NCBI GenBank assembly: GCA_013398295.1 | Contig: VZSF01004752.1 | Span: forward strand, 43,548 to 107,547 | DNA from: Chionis minor | Lineage: Eukaryota > Chordata > Aves > Charadriiformes > Chionididae | Length of the DNA: 64,000 nucleotides | Direction of reading: 5' to 3' | In this document: positions 24,012 to 36,250 of the stretch, one piece after another | How the letters are laid out: the number at the start of each line of letters is the position of its first letter | How positions within the stretch are numbered: the first letter of the stretch is position 1 | Notes under the pieces: model-generated | What the model was told of the DNA's origin: nothing | The model's database searches: none | Seen by the model: only the letters and a program-made list of their open reading frames with translations | Program-made: the position numbers and the translations under genes

Positions 24012-26124
24012 AGAAAAGCCTTCAGCCCAAACTGCTGCTCATGACAGAACAAATACTATAAATACAGACGATCTGGAAATTTTAAGTGATTTTCAAATTT
24101 CTCCAATTCATGAGCGATCTTTCTCAAAACTCATGCTGCAGGTCACAGCAGCAGGCTGGTAGATTTTTGCCATTTGAACAAAGCATCGTGTACGAAGGCA
24201 AAGGAAGCTTGTATTAAATTCCTATCATCCTGAGAACACAGCAAATTTCTAGCAATATGCTACGAGGAATAATATGAAAACCATAAAATCAAGTTATAAT
24301 TTTTGCATTTATTTATTTATTTTTACAAAATTCTCATTAAATTTCATATCACATTATGAGCAGCAATTGCTGCTATAGAAAAGCAACAACCTAGAGCATC
24401 AGATATTCTCCAGTGGATCTTTCAGACCCAAACCTGCTTAGCTTTTAAGATTAGACAAGATCAAGCCTACTTAGACAAGGAAGGCCATCTGTTTCCAAGG
24501 ATCCAGCTGCTATCCCTTCAAACACAACTCACTGTGGACTCCTGTAATTTATTAATCCCAGAATAAACCTGTAAATCTGCAATATCATTATTTGACTTCT
24601 TTATACCATTAGCTTGAACATTTTATCAACTGCTGTGCAGGTAACAGTCAAAAAGCTAAGGAGATTTGTCAACCCTCATAATTAATATCTCCCTTCTTTC
24701 AAGTTATCAAGACTCCATTTTAGCACAGACTTAAGCACTTTCTGTGTGTGGGCAGTTCAGAGGAGAAGATTAAAGACTGGTACATGTTTATGATCCTTTC
24801 AATACCTGGGACCCATGTTCAACATTTGCCTGTGCAAATTTGTTTTTCAAATTGGTCCATACGTGCACCCACACAGATGTGTGACCATGGACACACATGA
24901 TGCTATTTTGTTGCTTCTAAATTTTTTCATTTCTTCTTCAGGAAGGGGGAAGATGAAGGCTCCACTCAACCCAGGTGAAACTGTGGGGTTTTTTTAAACC
25001 AAACAGGTCTGGAGTTCTCTCAGCACCCAGAATTTATGTGCTGGATTTAAAAGTGAAAAAGGCTTTTTCTCAGTCAGACAACTCTGAATTGGCTAAGTGA
25101 CTGGATGGATGTTAATAAAACTTCCCTTCCGTCTGCAAAATGATTGTGTCTGGTCCCAGGTGGAGCATGATAAATCAACGCAAAAGCTACTTTTCTCAGA
25201 AAGTTATAAGTGACTAAAAATAAAGGTTTAGAATGTAAGTGCCGTGTTAGTTGTAGTTTCAGAGCGTTACTACCATGATGGTGTAATCTGCCTGCTAAAA
25301 GCATATTTAACAAGACAAAATACATACATCTTTTTATATATGCATGAGTATGTAGTTTGCAAATCCAGAACTCTGAAGTCCTTACAGTGTACTTTCCTGG
25401 GAAGCTCTGAAAGAGTCTCTCATTCAGGTTTCTTACCTAATTATGTGTCTCCTAAGACCACCACGAAGAAGATGTACAGAGCTATCAAAGCTTTTTGCCT
25501 GAGCAGAGCTGGTGGTCATGCTCTGCCGTGCTCTCTGCCTAGAAAACAGTAGGAGGAAAGGGTGGGTCAGGGATTTCCATTTACAGGCTCTTCATTTCTG
25601 GTTCTTCCCAGATGTCTTTTTGAAAAAATGGAAAATAAGCATTCAATAGTGCTTTGTCTTAGATTGCTTCTGTCTGATTCCTTCAGCCTCCTTGGCTTGC
25701 GTGTAGGTGAGACGATCTCATGGAACAGCTCTTACTGTCCCACTCTTGGCTATCCCCTCTCTGCTAGCCCACCCTCTTCTCCCAGCCCATTTCAATATGG
25801 TCAGGATCTCATGACACGCTGAGCATCCTCAGGCTGAGGAAGCCAGGGCACTCGTGGCATCTACAAACGTGGTGACATGGCTGGATCTTTCATTAGCAGT
25901 GGGAAGCAGCTCCACCATTGCAGGGGGCTGAACAAAGTGCTTTTACATTATCTAAGCTGCTGCCAGCACGTGCTCCGTTACCTGAAGCTATGGTATATCA
26001 TGCAGCATTGCAAACTGTAAGGGTTGAAAGTTTTTATTAGAATCCATTAAAGACTCTGTCTGCTTGTTTGGGAACTTTTTGAATTACATGTTCAACTTAC
26101 TCCCGAAACAGTAAGTGCTAGAAT

Positions 26125-26157
26125 TCTCTCTCCAGTTCTTTCTCTCTCTCTTTCTTT
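26125..26157. repeat. (CT)n-rich pyrimidine tract
   Basis: Imperfect CT dinucleotide repeat with CTTT interruptions. Confidence 0.85.
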
Positions 26158-26364
26158 GACGTGGGATTTTTCATCAGTCTGGAAACTAATGTTTTGGATA
26201 AACTCAAAATATTGAAGAACTGATTGTAAAAAAAAGTTGGAATCTGTATTTATAGTTAAGAATCCTTCCAAATCCATATCCAAATCATTTCATTTGTGGT
26301 TAGGTCACATTGCTTCACATCCAATGTGATACAAGACAACATGCAAGAATTGTCATAGGTTGGA

Positions 26365-27084
26365 TTTGGGGCTGACCTGCTGGAAAGCAGCTCTGCAGAG
26401 AGGGACCTGGGCGTCCTGGTGGACAACAGAATGACCATGAGCCAGCAATGGGCCCTTGTGGCCAAGAAGGCCAGTGGCATCCTGGGCTGCATCAAGAGGA
26501 GTGTGGCAAGCAGGTCGAGGGAGGTCATCCTCCCCCCCTACTCTGCCCTGGTGAGACCACATCTGGAGTACTGTGTCCAGTTCTGGGCCCCCCAGTTCAA
26601 GAAGGACAGGGAACTGCTGGAGGGGGTGCAGCAAAGGGCCACAAGCATGATTAGGGGGCTGGAACATCTTTCTTATGAGGAAAGGCTGAAGGAGTTGGGT
26701 CTTTTTACTCTGGAGAAGAGAAGGCTGAGGGGGGGATCTCATCAATGTTTACGAATACTTAAAGGGAGGGTGCCAGGAGGAGGGGGCCAGGCTTTTTTCA
26801 GTAGTACCCAGTGATAGGACAAGGGGTAATGGGTATAAAATCAAATATAGAAAGTTCCATCTGAACATGAGGAGGAACTTCTTTCCTTTGAGGGTGGCAG
26901 AGCACTGGAAGAGGCTGCCCAGAGAGGTGGTGGAGTCTCCAACTCTGGAGACCTTCCAAACCCTCCTGGACACCATCCTGTACAACCTGCTGCAGGTGGA
27001 CCTTCTCTGGCAGACGGGTTGGACCAGATGATCTCCAGAGGTCCCTTCCAACCCTTAACTTTCTGTGAATCTGTGATTCTGTTA
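26365..27084 (+). mobile_element. CR1 LINE, 5'-truncated copy (plus strand)
   Basis: The plus-strand CR1 copy begins in the reverse-transcriptase 3' part (reading [20 protein letters not shown]) and continues through [31 protein letters not shown] and [20 protein letters not shown]. The main frame breaks near 26727-26734, where a run of seven G replaces the six found in the 20.85 kb copy. The reading resumes in another frame. The 3' end has GGTTGGACCAGATGATC, then a CCCTTCCAACCC block and ATTCTGT-type terminal repeats at about 27065-27084. It lies in inverted orientation to the 20.85 kb copy, with about 4.8 kb between them. It lacks the catalytic region and is inactive. Confidence 0.95.
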
Positions 27085-27221
27085 TGTTGTAAATTTCTTT
27101 TTACAGCAGGGAAGCAGCCTCCACACTTTTATACGTCATTTCCTGACATCAAATGTTCTAAAAAGTTTTCACACAAACTCAGTGAGGCTCAACAGATGTA
27201 CTTCTGTTGTGAAAGAGCAGC

Positions 27222-27260
27222 TTATAATATAAAATTATATATTTATATAATATATAAAAT
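27222..27260. repeat. AT-rich low-complexity tract
   Basis: TATA/ATTA-rich stretch with many TATAT words, 150 bp downstream of the CR1 end. Confidence 0.8.
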
Positions 27261-27830
27261 ACTGTCTAATCTTTATTAGTCTAATAATTGTGCTTTAAGT
27301 GGTTATCAAAATGTAGTAAAAAAGAAACCAAACCCCAAAGGCATTTAAACTAAAACCTGATTCACCTTGATACCAAAGGTTAATTTTAAGGGCTCCAGAA
27401 ACTGGCCATGAGAGAAGTGACATGATCACTGCTGTTGCCAAAGTACTTGGATGTGTGTGAACAACTGACCTGAAGATGTCTGAACTACCCCTGAATATAT
27501 GACTATCTATGCATACAGTCACATGAGAGCATGAGGAAACACAGCCACGTAGCATCTCAAAGTGGGCTGCCAGCTCTTGGAAGGGTTTGGTAATACCCAG
27601 ACAGGACTAAAGAAAGTGCCCAATTTAGGGAGAAAATAGCTGCAGTGGAAGGACACCTGAAGAAGATGACTGCACCACTGTAAGCTAACTGACTTGATGG
27701 ACAAAAAACGCTGCTTGCAGAATGACAGTGCAGTAAGACCATAACATACACTACGAGGAACACTAACAATGGCCATGCCTTTCATTTGGGAGGTCACTAT
27801 GAAATTCTGTGGCCAGCCAGCAGCTGGGCA

Positions 27831-27894
27831 TGGAGAGCAGAGAGGCTGTGAGTTCCATCTCCTGGAGAGCAGAGAGGCTGCAAGTTCCATCTCT
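27831..27894. repeat. 32-bp tandem duplication
   Basis: Two adjacent 32-bp units start with TGGAGAGCAGAGAGGCTG and end in GTTCCATCTC plus one base (27831-27862 and 27863-27894). They differ at three positions: TG versus CA in the middle, and the last base. Confidence 0.93.
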
Positions 27895-30002
27895 TTTCAG
27901 CAGCACTGGTCTGAACAGAGTGTGGATAGATGTGGCTCAGGATTTTCCTGCATCACTGGGACTGAAATCCAGCAGGAGGTATCACCTTCATGTGTCTCCA
28001 TCTAAGCTATTGCTCTGACCTCCCCTTATAGTTAATGGAATACAATGGACCTAAAAAAGGGCAGTGATTGATTTCATCCAACACAGGCATTTAAACCAGG
28101 GAAATCAGCCTCTTCTTTACCAGCTCTTTCTCCCCACAGTGAAAGTAGCCTAGGACAGACCCTGAAGAACCATTTTTGGTCAAGAAGGCCTGAGCCTGCT
28201 TGCCCTGCAAACAGCCAGTGTCGCACACTGTGGGGGCATCACAGCAAAGCTCTAACTCAAACCATGTGTCCTGCCTCTGACTCTTTTAACACAAACCCCA
28301 TAGCTTGAAAAATAACTAGTAAAGCTGTCGATTTTAATCAGGTAGATCAGGGTTACAATTCCTTGCTCACAGGCCATGAGAAGTTACTGATGGCTACTCA
28401 GTGACTGCACGCACAATCCCAGCGCCGACATTTCCTGGCTTTCTGCTGCTTCATTTAACCATCTTCCTGTTCATTTAGTACCACACCTTCTCTTTAAAAC
28501 AATCTGAAAAGCAAACCGTGCTGGAATGGGGAGGGAAGCTGGTTTCTGTAATAGGTATCTTACAGAGATGATCTCGAGATCCTCAGCACAGAGGATAGAT
28601 TTTGAAGATTACAAGAGAGCCTGGTGGCTGTATGGGGGCCAACCACACTTCTCCAGGTCCTTTTCCAAAAACTGCTGGATGATTCCACTGTGAGAAGATA
28701 AATTGCAATCTATCAATAACTGCATCTAAACTTTCTCACCTATGGGTGCAGTCTTTTAGAGGTGATCTTCAATGGGTGCAAAAGCAGGAATTTTTCCGGT
28801 GCCCAGGGCATCTTAATAGTACCTTTATATTCACCGATCTAGTATCCTATAGCTTAGGATATACATATAGCTTAGGAGGTGTAGGTCAATGTAGCTCCAG
28901 TGGTTTGTCAAAGCAGTGCTGGATTACTGCACAGAAGCACCTGACTCGGGAGTCTAAAGAGCAGATGTACAATCAAGCAGTCTTGTTCCCAGATAGGTGA
29001 TTTCTGCTACCACTTAATGAAAGTGCTAAAAAAGTACTGGGAAAGCTTATTTGTTTTATCTTTCAGTGATTATTTTGCCTGGTAATTGCAAACATCCTGT
29101 GTTAAGTCTGACAAGAATTAACTTACGCTTTGGCAAATGCTGGTGCTTTCCTTCATGTTCCCCCCTGATAAAGGTAGCCTGACTTTGATATTGCTTAAAG
29201 CAGTCATAGTCTTTGTTCTTCAGAAATGATAAAGCATTTCTAATTCTGAGTTTTATAATACTACAATATGGAGAGACAGATTTTATCTTAATAACATCTA
29301 TATTATGATAAAGAACCAGCTACATGACAGGAAAGCGAACATTTCAGTTCATCTACAATTCTCCATCACATCAAAAGACACTACATGTGCGAATGATATG
29401 CTAAAACTTCCCATTATGCAGTTTGGAAACATAGATATATTCCAAAGGAATCGGTATTGTTAAGAGTAACCTCAATGGCTGATCTAGATAACGTTTCACA
29501 GCCCAAACTGATACTTTAATTACAGTGTAATAAGATATTGATCTTATTTCTGTACATCTTCTCAGATATTTCTGTGAGCAAGATGCTGAATGTAAAGAGC
29601 TGTTCCTGATACAATAATTGCAAATAATAACACAAACGCTATCCCTCCCAGCTATGTTGTGACACCTAAAGTGTTGTTAGTATTTAATGCAATCATCGAT
29701 GAAATAGGATAAACTCAACAAGAATTCCATTTCCAGAAAAAGGTAATAATTTCTGTGAAGGAACAGCTTTGGGCTGAACCCCAAAGAGAGAATTAGTAAT
29801 TTATTTTATATAGAACAACAGAATAACCAAAGTCCTACGCACCTTCCAGTAATAGAAGATGTGAAAATATAGGGAATAAACCATGTGCACGTGAGCTTTT
29901 GCGTAATATGCACATTGGTAACTCATATTTTCAAAAGCCCTCTCTCTCACAGGCGCGCCTTTGTTCATATAGCTGAAATACATACTCATACGTATTTATG
30001 AT
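27895..30002. other. Non-coding sequence, no gene recognised
   Basis: Unique sequence with moderate AT. A small direct repeat ATAGCTTAGGA occurs at 28849 and 28867. Open frames are all under 90 codons with no domain. Confidence 0.55.
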
Positions 30003-30117
30003 GGGCCCAATTCTGCCTACCTTGCTCATATTGAGAGGTATCTTACCCTGCAGTAGTTCTACTGAAATCAAGCAGAGATAATGCTCTTCAATCTGAGTAT
30101 GGGTGGCAGATTCCACC
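30003..30117. repeat. Degenerate palindromic repeat (GGGCCCAATTCTGCC type)
   Basis: The segment starts GGGCCCAATTCTGCC and ends with the approximate reverse complement GGGTGGCAGATTCCACC. In between, CTTGCTCATATTGAG is mirrored by CAATCTGAGTATG. The central part reads AGTTCTACTGAAATCA. By eye the outer 27 nt of the arms match at about two thirds of positions. From memory this resembles an abundant palindromic amniote repeat found in turtles and crocodilians, whose intact copies have AGTAGTCCCATTGACTTCAA cores. I cannot name it. Most likely an ancient non-autonomous transposon relic. Confidence 0.55.
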
Positions 30118-33100
30118 TATATATAGCACGTCTATATTTATCTCCATTTTAAGTGGTTAATTTAGCTCTGTATCACTGAATTAGATATAAATTATCTGCT
30201 AGCACAAAAGCAGCTTGGGAGCAATTACAGTCCCCTATCTCCCCCCACCCCAAATACGCTAAATATCAATGTGTAATATGCAAATCCTAGGGGTTTTTTT
30301 ACACTAACCAAGTCAAATTCTTAATACCAGACAAGAAGAAAATCATAGCTTAACATACACCAGTAGATGTAATAAATAATGAACAGCACTAACAGCTTAA
30401 CATCATAAGGAAACAGATGGAAAACTTCCCTCCAGAGATCATTGCATCTAGTATTAGAGAATGAGTTTCTGGACGTGCACAGGGTGAACAGTTCAAGTCT
30501 GAATTACAATGAGGTTGGTAACACTTTTTTATTATAAATGCAAGAATTTCATGTCTTCCTTTTAGAAAGAACTGCTATTATAGCATTCATCTGTTTCACT
30601 AAGACGTGAAAAGCAAAAGGCAAAATCTTAAGCTGCTAAAGCGTGCATAGCACAATCAAATCAAGATCTCGCTCTGGGAGTACCTTGGCTGGGTTTGCAG
30701 AATACAGCAGGGCTACAATGCCATCATCTGTCCAGGAAACGAAACAGAACCCAAGGTGGAAGTCAACTCTTTACTAGCAGTGTTTATCTACACTACTGGA
30801 AAATGCTATTAAGGCAATAGCTATTGTATTTGTAGGTCAATGACTATTAGAAGTTTAGAGAATTATAATGAAACAACGTCCAATCTGTTTCTCTGATAAC
30901 ATTTCCTTTTCCACGCGAAGTGGCTTGGTTCTATGTTCAAAGTGCCTTTCAAACCGTGAATACAAGAAATGGAGATTTCTCTGGGAAGTGAAGCACAGCT
31001 GTTTACTTTGAATGAACCATGCTGGAGAAGTGAACCAATTATCACATTTGCTTGCCTTTTTTTTTTTTTTTTTTGCTATGTGGTGTCCAAAGAACATAAA
31101 CACACTGTATCACTGGAAGCAGCCCAGCTAAAGCAAAAGGTCATGCTTGAATCCTTCAGCTACCCTCTCCTCGATGGGCATTCAAGCCCATGGCGTGGCT
31201 TCTCTGACTTTCTAATAAGACTTTGTGCCTGTCTGTGCTTTATGGTCCTCCCTCTCTCGTCTGCCATCAGGAAGTTCTCCAAGTACAGTGCAAAACACCT
31301 CTAGACAGACTCTCTATCGAGTGTCTGTTATAGCAGCATCTATTTGCCATGTATGCAACCACACTTCATACACAGTTTTGTGCAAACAGTAATAAATGCA
31401 GCCTTTCGTGAAGGAGATTCTTTCCCTGCTTCCTTCCTCCATCCTCTTCGCACCCACCTCACCCATTTTGCAGACCACAAAAGCAGCACAAAAGCTAAAT
31501 GCTCTGCTCAGGGTCTCAAAATCCATTTCAGCAGAGCACGCCCAAGCCAGCTGAGCTCCTGTCTGCTCTGTCAGCTGTTAGATAACATTGCCTCCAACAT
31601 CAGATGGATGAAGAGACCACGACTTTCTATTACGGCTGAAGATATATAAACATAATTGAAACTTGTATTGATTTTGAAGCCAAAACTTCTAGATGACTAA
31701 AACTCCGGGGCAAGTGTGGGGTCAGCCAGAACACCTTTGGTAATAGGGTGAGGAGCGGAAGCTGATATTCTCCTGACAAACCCGCTAAGCTTATAAATGT
31801 CTAGCACTCATTACGTTATACACAATGCTGGCCAATAATTTCAGGTTGCTGTTCCAAGACACAAATTACTTCCAAATGCAGGACTATATAGAAATAACTG
31901 GAAGAGGTCCAACATCAGAATGTAAGAGACACCAAAGAGTTATTTCGATAATAAGACTACTCAATAATTTTATATTACACGGTTTGATACTGAATCAAAT
32001 AACGCTCCTCTGCAGCACCTTAATGTAAAGGCACGCAGTTAGAATCCATTGCAAACTGAGAGCTAGTGATGTACTCGCAGAGACTGACTATAAAAAAATG
32101 AAATAAGAAGTGGAATGACAACTTTCCAAAAGAAGAGAAAGCCAAAACCAAACCAAACATTTTCTGGAATGCTGGGGCAGCTAAAAATCTCTCCCCTGCA
32201 TACACACCTAAAGAGCATCTGGAGAGTTGCAGGGCTGTGGAACAAGTAAGCTGCTTGCAGACAGAGTTCAGCCTTGACCTCCTGCCCCATCCCGGGAGGC
32301 AGCATTGGCAGCGATGAGCTGCAGGCATGGAGACAGGGCAGGACGCCGCCAAGGACAGCAAACCTGCTGTGATCCCCCACAGCCCACCACCTCTCCTGCT
32401 CCAAGCACTGGACAAGTGGATACATCTCAGCTGGAAGGGAGAAGGAGTTGAAACTGGAATTTTGCAACCGGAGCTGAAAACAAAAGAAGTTGCCCAATTT
32501 GTCCATCCCCTCTCTCTGGCAAAAGTGGGACTAGTGAGCCCTCATTCCAGCTTTCATTCCTAATACCCATCTTGCATTCCCCCGTCTCCTCCTGCTAAAG
32601 GAGTGGCCTGGCCACGTGTAGCTCCACCTGGGCATAACATTCAGTCCACCTCAGTGGCTGAGAAGCTTGGAGCCACATCTGCTGCTTCTCTCTAAAAGAA
32701 TGAGAGGTTTATACCACAAGTTTCACTTAAAACTAAATGCTCTAAGTAAGGTTTGTATTAAACCCTGGCATGAACTTCAGGATCACATTCAAGGTCTTGC
32801 ATAATGAGGTCGTTGATTAGGATCTTCCTAAGGTCCTGTCTTGCCTTTGACCTTCACCAGGTTAAGCTAGCATCTTCTCTGTGCTCATCACCTAAGGCCA
32901 CAGAGTGACTCCAGGTCACCATCTTCACAGCATGCCAGGGTTTCTGGTGCATCAGCTAATTTTGGATGGCACGAAATTTCTTTCCAGTTTGCCCAGGTAA
33001 AACCAGCTTCGTCTGCCAAGTTAATCCTGCCTGGCATTGTTGCTGATGACTAGGATGATAACCAAATAAGCTAACACAAGGAAAAAAAATGTGGAATATG

Positions 33101-34539
33101 ATGGAATTAGTATGCCAGTTTGATGCTGGAAGCGCAGATTCCCTTCTTCCTCGCTCTTCCCCTGCATTTGCCTCCATTTGGCACTCTCTCTGCCCCTTCT
33201 CACTGCTTTTACGCAGTACTTCCTCACACCCGTGGCAGCTTTGAATAAGGATAAAAAAGAGAGACATTTTCTCAGAGGCTTTTTCTTTCCCCTTCTCCTT
33301 AGAGTTACTTTACTTTTGTTTCTCCTGTGAATTCAGAGACCAGCTACATTTTTTAAGTGCAGATTTGGGGACTTTGCAAGAGATCCACAAGAAAGCAATG
33401 CTTGGGAACTTGTCCAGAAACCTTGCTTGGCACAAGAAGAAAAATTTCTCCCGGTGCATTTGAGGCTTTTCAAGGAAACCACATATTTTGCGTCTGAGGT
33501 TTGCTCATGACCTTTCCCTTTTCCTTAGGCTATGACACATTACCTGACAGTGGCTGGATTTATCATTTGTTAACTTAAACCCCTTTAAAAGTGAGATACT
33601 TTCTACAAGACTTGAGGAAACGCTGGAAGATGAGGAACAGGAACAACCAGAGAGAATGCTAGGGAAAGCTTTGAAGGCTGAAACAAACCACTGCATGTTA
33701 GGGAAGGGATCTTGATCCTAAGCAGAGCCTCATATCACCTGATGTACTAGGAAAGGGAGGTTTAAACCACTAACCAGGTGGATTTACACCCTCCAGCAAA
33801 CACTACAGCAGTCAAACATGTGCATGCTGTTAGGATGTCGCTATGGGGACTGAGAAACCAGGGCAAGGGCAGAAGCCAGAGGTTGTGCTCGTGAGCAGTT
33901 TCTCTGTGTGCAAGTGCAGGGACTGTTTCCTTCATTATTTTGCAAAAAGATGGCAAGAAACATGAAAGACTGAAAAAAGCAAATGAGAAGCCAGCAGCAC
34001 CAGCACATACTTTGCTTTAAAGAAGACCAAATTAAAATAAATTAGGTGAGACACTAAGCTGCTAGACCTCAGTGCAAAGGCAGGGAGTGGAAGAGTTCAG
34101 GTTGTGCTGCATCACCACCTCATTGCTCTTTCAGAGACAGTTTTGGGCGTATCTGCAGGAGTTAATGTCAGCAGAAGTAACTCTCACCCTTCCTGCCTTT
34201 GCCCATTAAAACTAATAAGGTTGTGTTCCCATTGTTTTTGTATTTCCCTTACTTATATAAATACTGAAGAATTAAGCACAGTTGAAAAGAGTTTTGCTCT
34301 ACTTCAGATCCAAGACACAGTGAGTATTTGGACAAGGGTAACCTAGTTCATTTGGAGTGATGGGTGTTTATCCAGGAGCAGGATTCTGACCCCCTTGCTT
34401 GCTGGAGTAACACAGGCGCAATTTATTGCGCATGTGCTTACGTTGGCTTCATAGGTTCAAATCAATTGAAAGTTTTTAGCAGCCATTAAGTAACAAATAT
34501 TCCATCTTCCTATTAATAAAAATAACTGCCTACAGAGTT
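30118..34539. other. Non-coding sequence, no gene recognised
   Basis: AT-rich unique DNA with a T18 run at 31057-31074. A POU octamer ATGCAAAT occurs at 30278-30285. Around 34381-34440 an ATTCTGACCCCCTTGCTTGC word followed by GGAGTAAC faintly recalls the palindromic repeat family seen upstream, but it is too degraded to call. Open frames at 32020-32506 have no domain. Confidence 0.55.
31057..31074. repeat. T18 homopolymer
   Basis: Eighteen T in a row. No retrogene body was found on the minus strand beside it. Confidence 0.88.
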
Positions 34540-34690
34540 CTCAATTTTCAAAGCTCTTGACTACTGTTATCGCTGTTATTATTAAATATTTATATTACCA
34601 TATGGCCCAGAGGGAGTAGTTGGGATTAACTCCCTATAGCACTCAGCTCACCGCAAGTGTACGAGGCGTAAATATTAGTTCATATACGGA
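34540..34690. promoter_or_regulatory. Candidate conserved non-coding element
   Basis: AT-rich core (TTATTATTAAATATTTATATTACC) then CCATATGGCCCAGAGGG, GGGATTAACTCCC, and CpG-containing AGTGTACGAGGCGTAAATATTAG. It contains a GGATTA homeodomain (OTX/PITX-like) word and lies immediately left of a CpG-rich zone. The regulatory call is inference. Confidence 0.3.
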
Positions 34691-34749
34691 TTTACCAGTC
34701 ACGTTACTTCCCAGCCCACCTTCCTGACCACCCTTGCTCCTTCCACCCA

Positions 34750-36240
34750 GCCCATGCGCACTGTAAGAAATGCCCAACTGGAGATGGTTAAGCCCCGCAA
34801 CCCTCCAGCCGTGCCATCGGCCGCTGTCGCGCTGCCCATCTCCTCTCGTTCTCTCCAGCACCCCCTCAGCAGGACCCTCAATGTCACCGCTTTCCAGTCA
34901 CGCCTCTGCCATCACAGTCTGCCGCGCTCCCGCAACACCCCACCCTCCGCCTCTTGCTGGGGGCTCTGCAACCATATGCCGCGATTCATTTATTAGTCCA
35001 AATTTCCCGAGGGAGCGTGGTGTACCCATCTGATGCCCTTGCGTCTGAGCCTCTGAGTCACAGGTAGTCGAGCAACGTGTGAAAAAAAAATAATCATCAT
35101 GTATGCTGTCGGCAAAGCGCTTCCCGTGGAGCACGCAGCCCAAGTTGCTCGCGTGCACCACTTATCCCACTATGTCTATAGAATAAATTACGCTCCAGAA
35201 ATTTGCTCTCAATGGCCTCTTTCAGATAGTAGCAATGAGTAAGATAAAACCTGCCACTTTATGTCAAGTCACACTCGTCGAGTACAGATTTAGTAATAGT
35301 AATACTTATCTTTTATGTAGCACTTTACATTTTCCAGTTGCTGCACAGAGATTAATTAATCAGTTAGACGTATGTAAGCCAGGCCTGAAGCATATATTGG
35401 AGGACTGACAGATGCCTGCGCTGCTGTGAAAGCACAAAGACAACGGCCTGACCTGCCATCAGGTGTGTTTAGTTGGAGTGAGACGCCGGCACGAGCCCTG
35501 CGATCTTTCTCGGACTTAAGTGGGGACCATGGGCGCTCCGAGGCTTTGCTCCTCTCCTCTCCACCCGCTGAAAAAAATAAACGTGAGCAAATACCAACCA
35601 TTCTGCCACACATTCTGCAAACCTTCTCTGGTGATTAGAGCAGTTGCTGTCTCCGAAGCTGGGAAATGTGAAACAAAGATGGATGGGTTTGCATCCCGCT
35701 TTTCATTAATGCTTGCTGCCTGTGGCACCCCATTGAGAGCTCCTTTTGCTGTGGTTTGAACCTCTTCCTGCTCGCCTCCTCCCAGCCTTTGCTGGTCTTG
35801 TTCCGAAATCTCTCCGTGTCGTGGAGAGGAAGGTGATGTTTCTGATGGCAAGGCAGCAGAAGGCCCCCGCCGCACAGCCACGCTATCGACCGACAGCGCT
35901 CAGCCAACCTGGCCGCCCGGCTGCTGGTACTGCTTCAGACATACTTTCTGAATTAAGCCAAGCCCGGATAATTGGGAGTTGGAACCAACTCAAACATGAG
36001 CCAGCAGACGAGGGATCATGTTGTTCGCTGAATTGCTCGTTGACAGTGAAGGAAAGCATTTGCGGTGGAGGGCTGCTGCCCTCCAGACGGGTGCGTTGGC
36101 CGGTGGAGCAGCTCGTGGTTTCATGAGAGCATCAATTTTCGCCTCAAACTGGGTTTGTGCAACTCTTCTTGCCCCGGACTATGCCCAAGGCAGCACAAAG
36201 ACAGCCTGGTGACTTCCGCTGAGGACGTGCGCAGCGCTAC
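34750..36240. promoter_or_regulatory. Orphan CpG-rich zone
   Basis: CpG density rises sharply here, most clearly at 34780-35165 (GCCATCGGCCGCTGTCGCGC, GCCGCGCTCCCGCAAC, GCGCTTCCCG) and again at 35440-36230 (GACGCCGGCACGAG, GGGCGCTCCG). AT-rich DNA lies on both sides. No exon, start codon context or known peptide stands out; frames of 80-126 codons occur on both strands and overlap. It could be an intergenic CpG island, the promoter of a long non-coding RNA, or an enhancer hub. Confidence 0.5.
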
Positions 36241-36250
36241 ATCTTAGCCT

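Larger units (their letters stand above)
21551..26364. other. Non-coding sequence, no gene recognised
   Basis: AT-rich DNA between the two inverted CR1 copies. It contains A-rich low-complexity tracts at about 23570-23610 and 23955-24011 (including an AAAC tetramer run at 23963-23978), a TTTA run near 24308-24324, and a pyrimidine tract at 26125-26157. A sequence resembling a splice acceptor (CTTCCTTGGCAG) near 23759-23770 is followed by a short open frame, but nothing supports an exon. Confidence 0.6.

Noticed and set aside
34449..34460. tRNA B-box-like GGTTCAAATC
   Set aside because: No A-box or cloverleaf upstream at the correct spacing.
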